Part shown: in pieces, positions 34,014 through 43,638 of the stretch
Layout: every line of letters begins with the position of its first letter
Position numbering within the stretch: position 1 is the stretch's first letter
DNA from: UBA4971 sp029551185
GTDB lineage: Bacteria; Bacillota; SHA-98; UBA4971
Reading direction: 5' to 3'
NCBI GenBank assembly: GCA_035593725.1
Contig: DAOSZN010000010.1
Span: forward strand, 1 to 64,000
DNA length: 64,000 bases
Position numbers and translations under genes: made by a program
The notes under the pieces: generated by a model
What the model was told of the DNA's origin: nothing
Seen by the model: the letters and a program-made list of their open reading frames with translations, nothing else
Databases searched by the model: none

Positions 34014-35921
34014 ATGGATATGAAGCGTACAGCTCGTTTGCTCCTTTGTGTGATGCTTCTGACGTCCTATTCGGTTACACTGTGTGCAGCGCCTAAGGTA
34101 TATGATGAGGCGCCTATGCTGGCAAAGCTGGTTAAGGATGGAAAGCTTCCACCTGTAGAGAAGAGATTGCCTGAAGCTCCTTTAGTTGTGCAACCGCTCA
34201 GTGAAATCGGCACCTATGGTGGAACTTGGAGAACTGCAGGAGGGGATATGCTTCCCCTGATGATTCCGACTTACGACCCGCTTATTCGTTGGGACGACCC
34301 AATGATGCGGGGTGAAGAGGGCGTAGCTACGATTATTCCCAATGTGGCTACGAAATGGGAAGTCTCATCGGATAAAAAGACTTATACTTTCCATTTGAGG
34401 AAGGGAATCAAGTGGTCAGATGGGCATCCTTTTACTGCAGACGACATCGTATTCTGGTACAAAGATGTTATCGCAAATGATAACCTTACGCCGGTAAAAC
34501 CTGATTGGCTGGGGCTTGACGGAAAGCTGTGCAAAGTTGAGAAAGTAGACGACTACACAGTAAGGTTCATTCTTCCCCAATCACTTGGCCTATTCCTCGA
34601 AGCGGTGGCGAGTGTAAGCGGACAGCAGATAGTGAGATACCCGAAACACTACCTCATGCAATACCATCCTAATTACGTGTCTGACCAAGAACTGGAGAAA
34701 TTGCTTAAGAAAGAGAAGGCAGATACCTGGTATCAGCTCTTCCTGGCAAAAGCCGATATGTATGCAAATCCCGATCTGCCTGTTCTTACCGCTTGGAAGC
34801 TTACCACACCCGCAGGCTCTCAGAGACACATTATGGAGCGGAATCCTTATTATTGGAAAGTAGACCCTAAGGGCAATCAACTGCCTTACATTGATCGGAT
34901 TCTTGGGGAGCCCATGGTTGATTCATCTGTTGTGCTTATGAAAGCAATATCAGGGGAGATTGACTGGCAGTATTACGAAGTTGGTTCTTCTGTAGACTAT
35001 CCTGTGCTTATGGAGAATCGCAGTAAGGGCGATTACCAAGTCATGAAGAATATCCCTGTGGACGGCCTCGCATCTGTCGCGCTGTTTGTGAATGCCAATG
35101 TTCAAAACCCTGACCTTCGACCGCTTTTTGAAAACAAGAAATTCAGACTCGCTCTCTCTGTAGCCCTAGACAGAGATGAGATGAATGAATACATCTATAT
35201 GGGGCTTGCGGAGCCTGCCTCAATATGCTTGATGAAAAGCTCGCCGTATTACTCCCCGGGACAAGAAGAGTATGGGAAAGAATCCATCACGTATAACCCC
35301 GAGAAAGCCAATCAGCTTCTTGATGAGATAGGGTTGAAAAAAGGCAAAGACGGGTTAAGGGTTCTTCCTGACGGCAAACCGTTTTCATTGACCATATCTC
35401 ATGCAGGCTTTGCCGATGATATACTGCAGATTATTGAGAATCGCCTAAGAGAAATCGGGATTAATGCGGTCACGAAATATGAAGGAATAGAACTCTTTAT
35501 CAAACGCGGACAAGCCGGACTGCATGAGATTGAATTAGTGAATCTAATGGGCGGATTTAATCCCTTCTTAGATCCACAGCTTTTCCCTGTAGGATTCTGG
35601 AGTTTCCGATGGGCGCCACTATATACCACGTGGCACCAAACACACGGCGCTTCCGGTGAGGAACCGAAGGGTGATATTAAGAGATTGCTGGAGATCTATG
35701 ATCAGGGACTGAGGACCGGGGATTTGGAGCGTAGACGTCAGCTCATAGATGAAGTCCTCAGAATCCACAATGATAATCTCTGGATAATCGGTATACTCAC
35801 CTATCCCGGAGACAATATGGTCATTAGGAATAATGTAGGCAATGTGTCTCCAGTCGGCGGCAGAACCAATGACTATTGGATTGGACCCGTCTATCCGGAG
35901 CAGTTGTTCTTCAAGAAATAA
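34014..35921 (+). CDS. ABC transporter substrate-binding protein, family 5 (oligosaccharide/peptide type)
   Basis: 635 residues. Signal peptide: KR then a hydrophobic stretch (residues about 7-22) ending CAA. The SBP family 5 core includes ATKWEVSSDKKTYTFHLRKG, WSDGHPFTADDIVF and the late FRLALSVALDRDE. The long form with TYGGTWRTAGGD near the N-terminus is common in proteins that bind oligosaccharides. No permease gene is adjacent, while the Dpp-type permease operon at 44725 has no binding protein; the two probably work together. AAAGGTGGG eight bases before ATG 34014. Confidence 0.88.
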   Translation: MDMKRTARLLLCVMLLTSYSVTLCAAPKVYDEAPMLAKLVKDGKLPPVEKRLPEAPLVVQPLSEIGTYGGTWRTAGGDMLPLMIPTYDPLIRWDDPMMRGEEGVATIIPNVATKWEVSSDKKTYTFHLRKGIKWSDGHPFTADDIVFWYKDVIANDNLTPVKPDWLGLDGKLCKVEKVDDYTVRFILPQSLGLFLEAVASVSGQQIVRYPKHYLMQYHPNYVSDQELEKLLKKEKADTWYQLFLAKADMYANPDLPVLTAWKLTTPAGSQRHIMERNPYYWKVDPKGNQLPYIDRILGEPMVDSSVVLMKAISGEIDWQYYEVGSSVDYPVLMENRSKGDYQVMKNIPVDGLASVALFVNANVQNPDLRPLFENKKFRLALSVALDRDEMNEYIYMGLAEPASICLMKSSPYYSPGQEEYGKESITYNPEKANQLLDEIGLKKGKDGLRVLPDGKPFSLTISHAGFADDILQIIENRLREIGINAVTKYEGIELFIKRGQAGLHEIELVNLMGGFNPFLDPQLFPVGFWSFRWAPLYTTWHQTHGASGEEPKGDIKRLLEIYDQGLRTGDLERRRQLIDEVLRIHNDNLWIIGILTYPGDNMVIRNNVGNVSPVGGRTNDYWIGPVYPEQLFFKK

Positions 35922-35934
35922 GAAATTAGCAAAA

Positions 35935-35968
35935 TCAGGCGCGGAATGACATATGCTTCCGCGCCTGA
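35935..35968. terminator. Perfect hairpin after the binding-protein gene
   Basis: TCAGGCGCGGAA and TTCCGCGCCTGA form a perfect 12-bp stem around a 10-base loop, 14 bp after the stop codon. AAAA lies on its left, so a T-run exists only for minus-strand transcription. Confidence 0.6.
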
Positions 35969-36003
35969 CTCCGGCTTATGTCTGGAAGGAGGTCGGCGGC
36001 TGT

Positions 36004-36951
36004 ATGGCTAATTATGTAAAAATCAGTGTCACCGGCGCGAGATCATACTCAGCTATTGATGACGTTAAGCTCGAAGATGTTTTTCGTGGAACAATCAGAC
36101 ATTGGAAGGATGAGTTGGACCGACTGCTCCCGGATGAGCCGGATCTGATAGTTCTTCCTGAGTGCTGTGATCATCCAAGAGATCTGTCTGAATCTTTAAG
36201 ACCGGCTTTTTATCCTGCCAGAGGTAATCGGATATTTGACTTTTTCTGCGGAGTTGCCAAGAATCATAACTGCTACATTACGTACCCGACAATCAGAGAA
36301 CTGGATGACGGGACGAGAAACTCTATCATTATTATTGATCGACAAGGTAAGATAGCGGGGATTTATAACAAGAATCACGTTGTGCCGCCTCCTCCCGGAG
36401 TTAAAGATCGAACCGAGGAAGGTCTCTGCGGTAAGGATGCCCCCCTGATTGATTGTGATTTTGGTCGGGTAGGGTGTGCTATCTGTTTTGACCTGAACTT
36501 TAACGAGCTACGGTTAAAGTATGTGGAGTCAAAGCCTGATTTATTAATCTTCTCTTCAGCGTATCATGGTGGGTTGATGCAAAACTACTGGGCGTACTCT
36601 TGCAGGGCCCATTTTGCGTCCGCAGTCTCAGATTTGCCTTGTTCAATTATCTCCCCTGTTGGGGAGCTCATTGGCTCCAGCACCAGTTACTTTCATTTTA
36701 CTACGACTACAGTTAATCTTGATTGTTGTATTGCACACCTGGACTATAATTGGGATCGTCTTAGAGCAATGAAGAATAAGTACGGCACTAAGGTCACAAT
36801 AACCGACCCCAGTTACTTGGGCTCAGTACTGATATCCAGTGAAACCCAGGAGTTAACGGCAAAAGAGATGGCCCGAGAATTTGAGATCGAGCTTCTAGAT
36901 GATTATATGGCAAGAGCGTTAGCTCATCGGCGTGATCATATCGAGCCTTAA
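36004..36951 (+). CDS. Carbon-nitrogen hydrolase (nitrilase superfamily)
   Basis: 315 residues. The catalytic triad is visible: Glu in VLPECCDH, Lys in IYNKNHV, and Cys in VGCAICFDLNF. Members cut amides, carbamoyl groups or nitriles. ATG 36004 follows AAGGAGG by 11 bases; an earlier ATG lies inside the hairpin at 35935-35968. In this island an N-acyl or amide group on a sugar derivative is a reasonable substrate, but that is inference. Confidence 0.85.
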   Translation: MANYVKISVTGARSYSAIDDVKLEDVFRGTIRHWKDELDRLLPDEPDLIVLPECCDHPRDLSESLRPAFYPARGNRIFDFFCGVAKNHNCYITYPTIRELDDGTRNSIIIIDRQGKIAGIYNKNHVVPPPPGVKDRTEEGLCGKDAPLIDCDFGRVGCAICFDLNFNELRLKYVESKPDLLIFSSAYHGGLMQNYWAYSCRAHFASAVSDLPCSIISPVGELIGSSTSYFHFTTTTVNLDCCIAHLDYNWDRLRAMKNKYGTKVTITDPSYLGSVLISSETQELTAKEMAREFEIELLDDYMARALAHRRDHIEP

Positions 36952-37012
36952 GAGCCCTACAAGAAACTCGGTTTCGCAACGTGTTTGGATTGCACTGCTT
37001 TTTGCCAAAATA

Positions 37013-37035
37013 AAGGGAAGGCCCGGCCTTCCCTT
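37013..37035. terminator. Perfect hairpin after the nitrilase-family gene
   Basis: AAGGGAAGGCC and GGCCTTCCCTT are exact complements separated by one base, giving about ten pairs once a loop opens. No U-tract follows. Confidence 0.6.
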
Positions 37036-37064
37036 ACATATATAGTCACTTGGAGGGGTGTGCA

Positions 37065-38138
37065 GTGGGCTATATCAATCTCAAGGACATTTCGTTAGAT
37101 TCTTTACGCCATGTCATCGAGGAAAAGCAGGGATTACAACGTAGAGAGACAGAAGACTACTTAAGAAAGCTATGTGTGGCAGGTTATTCTGAAAGGCAGG
37201 AGAAACTGTGGAACAGGGATTATTCTTCTCTTGAGAAATACCTGGCTTCAGTAGAACCCAATAGAAGACGCTGGGAGGATGCGTTAGGCTACCGAAATTT
37301 CATCCCGGAAGGCGATCTTGATCCTATAGCCGAACCTTACTTTGAGGATGATCACGTAATCGCAAATTGGATTTCAGTGCGTTTTAGTGGATACCTTCGC
37401 TGCAGGGCAATACTTGCCTTGCCCAAGTCGCGTCCGCCCAAGATTCCCCTTATAGTATCGCCACCCGGCTACACGTCAGCGCCTGATTACACATTTCTGA
37501 GCTATTCCGGGAGATTCCGGGAAAGCAGTGGTTACCGGTGGCTTCAAAATGGCTTTGCGGTCCTGGCCCTGCTCCATATTACTGAGGCAAAACCCAGAGC
37601 TAGATACACCAGAATGTCCCTGCTTCTGGGGGGAACGCTGTTTGGGCTTGAGATTGCCAAGCTAAAACGTCTCTTAGACTATGTACTGACGTTGGAGCCA
37701 ATTGACTGTGAGCGTGTCGCGATGTGGGGAGTAAGCTTGGGTGGGGCATATACACTTATCACGCTTCCTATAGAGAAACGCATTAAGGCAGGGGTAATAT
37801 CCGCCTACTTCAACTACAGACTTGCGAAGATGGCAGTGGAAGATATTCGCTACACCAGTTATCTTTCGACTGAGGAAGAACATGCATTCATTCCCGGCTG
37901 GATTCGGGAGTTTTCTGACCAGGATCTTGTCTCGCTTATTTGTCCGAAACCTCTCATGGTTCAAACGGGCAAGGCTGATCCGGTTTCATGGTGGCCTGAT
38001 GTTGTTGAGGAATTTGAGGCAGGAAAAACCCACTACGAGAGGCTTGGTTGCCCTGAACGACTGCAGATGGATCTCCACGAAGGGGGACATGAGATCCGAT
38101 GTAATACCGGGATTGAATTCCTGAAACGTTGGCTGTGA
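37065..38138 (+). CDS. Alpha/beta hydrolase (acetyl-esterase/peptidase-like)
   Basis: 357 residues. The nucleophile elbow GVSLGG (MWGVSLGGAYTL) is near residue 227, with an acidic residue in GKADPVSWW and a final His in HEGGHEI, the order of an alpha/beta hydrolase triad. An N-terminal helical region of about 100 residues precedes it, as in AXE1/abhydrolase-7 type enzymes. No signal peptide, so probably an intracellular esterase that removes acyl groups from imported sugars. GTG 37065 is chosen because TGGAGGGG is six to seven bases upstream. Confidence 0.75.
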   Translation: MGYINLKDISLDSLRHVIEEKQGLQRRETEDYLRKLCVAGYSERQEKLWNRDYSSLEKYLASVEPNRRRWEDALGYRNFIPEGDLDPIAEPYFEDDHVIANWISVRFSGYLRCRAILALPKSRPPKIPLIVSPPGYTSAPDYTFLSYSGRFRESSGYRWLQNGFAVLALLHITEAKPRARYTRMSLLLGGTLFGLEIAKLKRLLDYVLTLEPIDCERVAMWGVSLGGAYTLITLPIEKRIKAGVISAYFNYRLAKMAVEDIRYTSYLSTEEEHAFIPGWIREFSDQDLVSLICPKPLMVQTGKADPVSWWPDVVEEFEAGKTHYERLGCPERLQMDLHEGGHEIRCNTGIEFLKRWL

Positions 38139-38226
38139 ATTTCGCTCTAAACGGCTTGCTCCTCGCTCCCTCAGGCAATAGGAGACGTGAGTTTTCTCTT
38201 GTTGCCCTGCGGGAGTCTTTCTGTCT

Positions 38227-38691
38227 CTACGCTAAATCCTTTTGTCTGTCTGCCAGACGGGAAACCACGGTGCCGACAAGTCCTCCTATCCCTAAGAACC
38301 ATTCCAAAGGCAAGATGGGCTGCCCTGGGTTTGCAATATGAAATATCATTATACTGACGGGAAAACATAGGACTTCATATGAAAGTATTTTTGAGAATCG
38401 TCGGAAAAGCAGTTCTTGGCAGATTCCTGCCGTGAAGGATTCGACTACGTATATAATGAGCGCAATCAATCCCATGGCAGACAAAACTATTATGCCATAG
38501 CCGGCAAGGACCTTGCCCAACGGTCGTGTGTTGCCTGACTGAGCACTCTGCTTCAATCCCTCTGAAATTCCGGTGAATACAAGGCTTCTCTGGGTGAGTT
38601 GGATTACGAAGAGGACAAAGCCTACGGCAATTGCAATCGACAACAGCCCAAGAACAACTGTGGAAAACCGTGTGCGCGTTTGCCTTTTCAC
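38227..38691 (-). CDS. Small integral membrane protein, unknown
   Basis: 154 residues with about four hydrophobic segments (starting FSTVVLGLLSIAIAVGFVLFVI). SFTAGICQELLFRRFS recalls the EExxxR box of CPBP proteases, but only one Glu is present and the second motif is only IFHIANP, so it is at best a degenerate relative. GTG 38691 has AGGAGAG eight bases upstream on the minus strand. It lies alone against the direction of its neighbours. Confidence 0.55.
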   Translation of the reverse strand: MKRQTRTRFSTVVLGLLSIAIAVGFVLFVIQLTQRSLVFTGISEGLKQSAQSGNTRPLGKVLAGYGIIVLSAMGLIALIIYVVESFTAGICQELLFRRFSKILSYEVLCFPVSIMIFHIANPGQPILPLEWFLGIGGLVGTVVSRLADRQKDLA

Positions 38692-39075
38692 TTGTTCATC
38701 TCTCCTAGATCGGGAGTCAGTCAAGCAATGCTAACCATATTGATGAGTCTGTCAGTATCTTACCACATAACTTCAGCTACGGGGAAGATGCAGTCTAAGG
38801 GAAAGAAGGAGTTCAAAGCCTGCTGCAGGCTTTCAGACAGGTGTTTGTGGCGCTTCCACACATCGTTGTGCTAATTTTCATTTACACATCAGGCACGAAA
38901 GTACATGTGTACTACAATAATCCAAAGGATCTCCAAGCATAAATGGTGAAGTCGCATCATAAATCCAAACGTTCAGGTATCGTAATTTGCTGTTTTGTGG
39001 ATACAAGAAGTTTTGGAAAGAGAGTCTCAGTATATATCAGCATATAGAGATATAGTCGAAGACGAGGGATTCCGC
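38692..39075. other. Divergent intergenic region before the APH-fold kinase gene
   Basis: It contains a hairpin (38815-38833: AAAGCCTGC/GCAGGCTTT) and an operator-like repeat AGTACATGTGTACT (38900-38913) beside a possible -10 TACAAT (38913-38918). No -35 could be assigned. Confidence 0.45.
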
Positions 39076-40155
39076 ATGAGAGGTGCCTGCTATATGCATC
39101 CACAAGGATATACTGAATCCGGTTGTTCGAGGACGGAGGAATGGAGGCCGGAGGAAATCTTATTCCATTATGGTTTTTTTCCCGTAGATAAAGTGATCCC
39201 TCTTAAAGGCGGTACTGCAAACAGCAATTTCCTTGTGGAAGCTGCAGGCAAACGTTTAGTGTTAAGAGTTAGGAACCTCAACTATTCAAAGGAGAGCTCA
39301 GTCTTATACGAACAGGCATACCTTAATCATCTTTCTCTAAAAGGCTTGCCTGTTCCCATTCGGCAAAGGACCAAGGATGAGTCCGGTTTTGTATGGCATA
39401 ACGGGAGAATATGTGAGGTCTTTACATTTTTGGAAGGGGAGGCCTTTGACCCTACGAATTGGGAGGACCTGCGTTCAACCGGGTTATTCCTTGGCAAACT
39501 GCACAATGCATCCGGGGACTTCATCCCCCCGTGCAGAAAGGATATACCTCGTTATGATGATCCTTGTCTTTCCATGCTGATGCTGGACTCTTTGGACAAT
39601 ACGCCTGACTGCACTGGAATTGGTAAAAACGCAAAACAGGATATTGAGTACCTGAAGAGCCAGTTGAATAAGATCATGAGTGAACTTCCGGACCCGGTAT
39701 ATTATTCGCTTCCTAAAGCTGTAGTTCATGGGGACTTCCATCCGGCCAATTTGTGCTTTAGGGATCATGCTGTTGCAGCAATTTTTGATTTTGACTGGGT
39801 TAGCGTACAGCCCAGGCTCAGGGACATTGCAGACGGAATTCTCTATTTTGCTGCCAAACGGAAGGCTCCTATTGACGGAAATGACATCTACTCGCTTACT
39901 CAGGTATGCAGTATGAGTCTTGAGAGGTCTTGTGCCTTTGTCAATGCATATAAAGAAGCATCTTTTGATAGTCTCTGTGATGCTGAATTAAGGGCTCTTC
40001 CATCTTTCCTGAGGGCCAGATGGATTCATAGCAGACTACAGGCCACTCAGAAAGTGCCCATGTGTGAAAAAGTAAAGGTGCTGACAAACGAAGTAAGGGG
40101 CCCGCTTGAATGGCTGGATGAACACGAAGATGCGCTTATATGGGACTTGGCTTAA
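39076..40155 (+). CDS. APH-fold small-molecule kinase
   Basis: 359 residues of the aminoglycoside phosphotransferase/homoserine kinase type II fold. PLKGGTANSNFLVE is the nucleotide loop, LVLRVRN holds the Lys-equivalent region, VVHGDFHPANLCF is the Brenner motif with the catalytic Asp, and IFDFDW holds the metal ligand. The fold includes N-acetylhexosamine kinase (NahK), so in this amino-sugar island a hexosamine kinase is plausible. Homoserine or choline kinase cannot be excluded. ATG 39076 is preferred for GAGGGA seven bases upstream. The enolase-family gene starts 19 bp after its stop. Confidence 0.7.
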   Translation: MRGACYMHPQGYTESGCSRTEEWRPEEILFHYGFFPVDKVIPLKGGTANSNFLVEAAGKRLVLRVRNLNYSKESSVLYEQAYLNHLSLKGLPVPIRQRTKDESGFVWHNGRICEVFTFLEGEAFDPTNWEDLRSTGLFLGKLHNASGDFIPPCRKDIPRYDDPCLSMLMLDSLDNTPDCTGIGKNAKQDIEYLKSQLNKIMSELPDPVYYSLPKAVVHGDFHPANLCFRDHAVAAIFDFDWVSVQPRLRDIADGILYFAAKRKAPIDGNDIYSLTQVCSMSLERSCAFVNAYKEASFDSLCDAELRALPSFLRARWIHSRLQATQKVPMCEKVKVLTNEVRGPLEWLDEHEDALIWDLA

Positions 40156-40174
40156 TTGTGGGAGGCAGGATAGC

Positions 40175-41551
40175 ATGAGATCAGACATAAGGATTTTAAA
40201 TGTAGACTGCGAGTTCAAGGATGAGGTTTTCAGAGTGCCTTTGGCCTTTGGATCGGGTGTGATTGATAGTATTACCTCGTTTACTGTACGTGTAGAAGTG
40301 GAAAACCGAATCGGTAATCATGCAACCGGTGTTGGAAATGTTCTTCTAAGCGATCTTTGGGCTTTTCTCGCACATAACGTAAGTCATGAAAGAAAAGACA
40401 CGGCTATGCGAGAGGTAGGACGCTTGTATGCAAGGAAAATCTTGGATTATCAGGAATATGCCCATCCTCTCGATATCTATCTTGAAACTATCGAAGATCT
40501 TAAGACAATCGCTCGTCAAGTAGAAGCGGAACTTGGCTTGGAATCCCCCATACCTTTGCTCGCAGCTAAATTATGCGCATCTCCCGTTGATGCGGCTATC
40601 CATGATGCCTTCGGCAGAGTAAACGGCATATCATCGTACGACGGTTACGGACCGGAATTCATGTCCAGGGATTTAGGCGTCTATCTTGGTCCTGAATTCA
40701 AAGGCAGATATCTGGCGGATTATATCAAGAAATCATATGAACCCTATATCCCTGTCTTTCACCTTGTGGGCGGCAAAGATCGATTAAGACAAAGCGAAAT
40801 AACCGGTTCAGATCCTGAGGATGGTTTTCCTGTAAGCCTTGATGAATGGATAAAGAAGGATGGGATCTTTTGTTTCAAGATAAAACTGAGAGGAAATGAT
40901 CTTGCCTGGGACATTCAGCGCATTGCTGATATCAATGAAGTAGTCAAAGAAAATGTCCTATTCATGGGCACTGATAGTGGCTCCTCAGGATCATGCAGGT
41001 TTTTTTATTCAGTGGATACCAATGAGATGTGTGAAAGTCCTGAATATATGATTGAGCTCTTAGAGAAAGTCAGGGAGTATAGCCCTGAAGCATTTCAGGC
41101 AATTCTCTATCTTGAACAGCCTACTGAGCGCGACCTTAGTGCCCATAGATTTGACATGAAAAAACTTGCAGCGATCAAGCCGGTCTTAATCGATGAAAGC
41201 GTGACAGATCTGGAGTCTATAGATGTAGCGCATGATCTGGGCTGGTCAGGCGTTGCCCTTAAGACCTGCAAAGGTCAATCTTTTACACTCCTCAGTCTTG
41301 CAAAATGCCGGAGTCTGGGGATGATGTATTCTGTTCAGGACCTCACAAATCCCGGCTTTTCCCTTATTCAATCGGTGGGGCTTGCGTCACGCATATGCCC
41401 TGTAAAGGGGGTGGAGTACAACTCGCGCCAATACATTCCCCTTGCAGATCGAGAGATTCAGAAGATACACAAAGACGTTTTTGAGGTGCGGAAAGGACGT
41501 GTAGGCACGGCTAGCCTTGATGCCTTAGGTTTAGGCTATCGATGCGGTTAA
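40175..41551 (+). CDS. Enolase superfamily dehydratase/racemase (MLE/MR type)
   Basis: 458 residues. The barrel signatures are FKIKLRG (Lys-x-Lys base), TDSGS with the first metal Asp, LEQPTE with the second metal Glu and LIDESVTD with the third ligand. It abstracts a proton next to a carboxylate and dehydrates or epimerises sugar acids or amides. GGAGG nine bases before ATG 40175. It is followed by two dehydrogenases, suggesting a non-phosphorylated sugar-acid branch. Confidence 0.8.
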   Translation: MRSDIRILNVDCEFKDEVFRVPLAFGSGVIDSITSFTVRVEVENRIGNHATGVGNVLLSDLWAFLAHNVSHERKDTAMREVGRLYARKILDYQEYAHPLDIYLETIEDLKTIARQVEAELGLESPIPLLAAKLCASPVDAAIHDAFGRVNGISSYDGYGPEFMSRDLGVYLGPEFKGRYLADYIKKSYEPYIPVFHLVGGKDRLRQSEITGSDPEDGFPVSLDEWIKKDGIFCFKIKLRGNDLAWDIQRIADINEVVKENVLFMGTDSGSSGSCRFFYSVDTNEMCESPEYMIELLEKVREYSPEAFQAILYLEQPTERDLSAHRFDMKKLAAIKPVLIDESVTDLESIDVAHDLGWSGVALKTCKGQSFTLLSLAKCRSLGMMYSVQDLTNPGFSLIQSVGLASRICPVKGVEYNSRQYIPLADREIQKIHKDVFEVRKGRVGTASLDALGLGYRCG

Positions 41552-41613
41552 CTGCGTAGAGTGCCGATATTGTCTATCGTGCAATAAATGGTCTTAATGA
41601 TGAGGTGATATAA

Positions 41614-42534
41614 ATGTTTAATATCGGTGTAGTAGATCTTGATACATCGCATCCGGTTGCCTGGGTCCCGAAGATCAACGCGTATGACGACATGAGAGTA
41701 ACTGCTGTGTGGGATTCAGGGGCTGTCAATCCAAGAAAATACGTAGAAGAATTTGCTGAGGAAAACCAGGTTGATACTATAGCAGAAAGCGTTGAAGCAA
41801 TGGTCCCACTCGTAGATGCAGCCATCATACATGGAGTGGATTGGGATGTTCATGTAGATAAGGCAGCCCCGTTTATCGAGGCAGGGAAACCGGTTCTCAT
41901 AGACAAGCCGATGGTTGGGAAAATGCAGGACGTGGACAGGCTCATCGCGTTGCAGAAAAAGCATCCTGATGTGCCCATCATGGGTGGATCCAGTGTTCGA
42001 TTCTCACAGGAGATTGCTGCACTGAAAGCACAGAAGAATGAGTTGGGAGATATCATATTTGCGTTTGCAAGTGGGCCTGGAGACTTCTTTAGCTATGGCA
42101 TACATACAATTGAAATGTTTCAGGGGTTTTTGGGCGCAGGTGTAAAGAGTGTGAGATACTTGGGTGCTAAGAAGAAGAGTGAGTTCTTTGAAGCCGTATA
42201 TTTTGACGGCACCATCGTCGTTTATCAGATGACCGCTCCGACACATGAATGGTTTTTCAGTATTTCTACATCAAAAGGTATCAAGTCAACCTTTGTTGAT
42301 GCATCAAAAATATATGATGCCATAATTGAGCAGTTCCACAAGATGCTTTGTAATGGACAGGCCCCGCTTCCGATTGAAGACTTTTTAGAAGCAGTCAAGA
42401 TTCAGCTTGCTGCCAGGATTGCCCGGGGTACAAGCATGCCTGTTTATCTCGATGAATTGCCATATGATGAAGGGTTCGACGGCAAAGCCTATACAACTCA
42501 ATACCGAATTGGCAAGTGGGGAGGGAAATACTAG
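41614..42534 (+). CDS. Gfo/Idh/MocA family oxidoreductase, atypical
   Basis: 306 residues. The N-terminal strand reads IGVVDLDTSHP rather than the usual GxGxxG, and the catalytic motif is IDKPM instead of EKP. The C-terminal alpha/beta domain has the usual size. It belongs to a divergent branch; NAD(P) binding may differ. It directly abuts the next dehydrogenase (stop TAG then ATG). Confidence 0.7.
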   Translation: MFNIGVVDLDTSHPVAWVPKINAYDDMRVTAVWDSGAVNPRKYVEEFAEENQVDTIAESVEAMVPLVDAAIIHGVDWDVHVDKAAPFIEAGKPVLIDKPMVGKMQDVDRLIALQKKHPDVPIMGGSSVRFSQEIAALKAQKNELGDIIFAFASGPGDFFSYGIHTIEMFQGFLGAGVKSVRYLGAKKKSEFFEAVYFDGTIVVYQMTAPTHEWFFSISTSKGIKSTFVDASKIYDAIIEQFHKMLCNGQAPLPIEDFLEAVKIQLAARIARGTSMPVYLDELPYDEGFDGKAYTTQYRIGKWGGKY

Positions 42535-43485
42535 ATGAAGAAAGTGAATGTGGGACTGGTTGGAGCGGGAATCATGGCTAATTCAGTTCATTATCCATCT
42601 CTTGCGGAGTTTCCCGATGTTAACATGGTGTCTCTATGCGATATTGTAGAGGACAAGCTCAATAACACTGCAGACAAGTTTGGGATACCAAATAGGTACT
42701 CTGACTACCGTGAGATGATAGACAAAGAGCCTCTGGAAGCCGTATACATTCTAATGCCTCCGCATCAGTTGTTTGATATTACTGTTTATGCTCTCAAGAA
42801 GGGGCTTCATGTCTTCATTGAGAAGCCACCTGCAGTTACCACGTTTCAGATTAAGTCCCTGGAGAGGATTGCACGCAAGAACGGGTGTATCACTATGGTA
42901 GGTTTTAATCGAAGATACATTCCAATGATGACTTATGCCAAAGATTACGTGGAGAAACATGGAACAATAAATCAAGTAGTGGCTACATTTTATAAGCGAA
43001 GCTCTGCCGTGTATTACGACGGCGCAGTGGATGTGATTGGCTGTGATGCCATTCACGCTGTGGATGCTCTTCGGTGGATGGCAGGAAGCGACGTTGCTGA
43101 CGCAGTGTGTCTTGTTGGCCAGTGTGAAGATGTCGTGCCTAATAGCTGGAACGCTATTGTGCGCTTTGAAAATGGCGTGTCCGGCGTTTTGCTGACCAAT
43201 TGGAATGTGGGGACAAGGGTTCATACATTTGAAATCCATGCTCCGGGTGTCAGCGCTTTCCTGAATCCTGATGACAAGGGATATCTCTATAAAGATGATG
43301 AAGTCACAACTCTTGACACAAGAGAAATCGCAAATAGCTCGGAGAATTACAAGTACTATGGTTTTTTCCAAGAATCCCGTCACTTTATTGACTGTATAAA
43401 GTCCGGCGAGGAGCCATCTAGTAGTTTCAGGGATGCTGTGAAAACTATGGAATTAGTGGATATGCTAAGGACCACTGTGATTTAA
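42535..43485 (+). CDS. Gfo/Idh/MocA family oxidoreductase
   Basis: 316 residues. NAD-binding VGLVGAGIMANSVHYPSL (residues 5-22), catalytic motif FIEKPP near 100 and MVGFNRRY near 122. Oxidises a hydroxyl of a sugar or sugar acid with NAD(P). Likely cotranscribed with the two preceding genes. Confidence 0.88.
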   Translation: MKKVNVGLVGAGIMANSVHYPSLAEFPDVNMVSLCDIVEDKLNNTADKFGIPNRYSDYREMIDKEPLEAVYILMPPHQLFDITVYALKKGLHVFIEKPPAVTTFQIKSLERIARKNGCITMVGFNRRYIPMMTYAKDYVEKHGTINQVVATFYKRSSAVYYDGAVDVIGCDAIHAVDALRWMAGSDVADAVCLVGQCEDVVPNSWNAIVRFENGVSGVLLTNWNVGTRVHTFEIHAPGVSAFLNPDDKGYLYKDDEVTTLDTREIANSSENYKYYGFFQESRHFIDCIKSGEEPSSSFRDAVKTMELVDMLRTTVI

Positions 43486-43522
43486 ATGGAAATGGTCTTC
43501 GATGGGAATGTGGCTGTTAGCC

Positions 43523-43564
43523 GTGAATGCAGGAAGAGAACGCTTTCACCCTTCCTGCATTCAC
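43523..43564. terminator. Perfect 14-bp hairpin after the oxidoreductase operon
   Basis: GTGAATGCAGGAAG (43523-43536) and CTTCCTGCATTCAC (43551-43564) are exact complements around a 14-base loop. There is no U-tract. Confidence 0.65.
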
Positions 43565-43638
43565 AGCCGGTCTCTTATAAGTACGCTTGTGTCTTTCATA
43601 GTATAATCAAAGCGAAAAGACTACCTGGGAATGGGGTT

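Noticed and set aside
33791..34015. 74-codon minus-strand frame with one hydrophobic stretch
   Set aside because: No ribosome binding site, overlaps both flanking plus-strand genes; the hydrophobic segment is probably accidental, though it is the least certain of the rejections.
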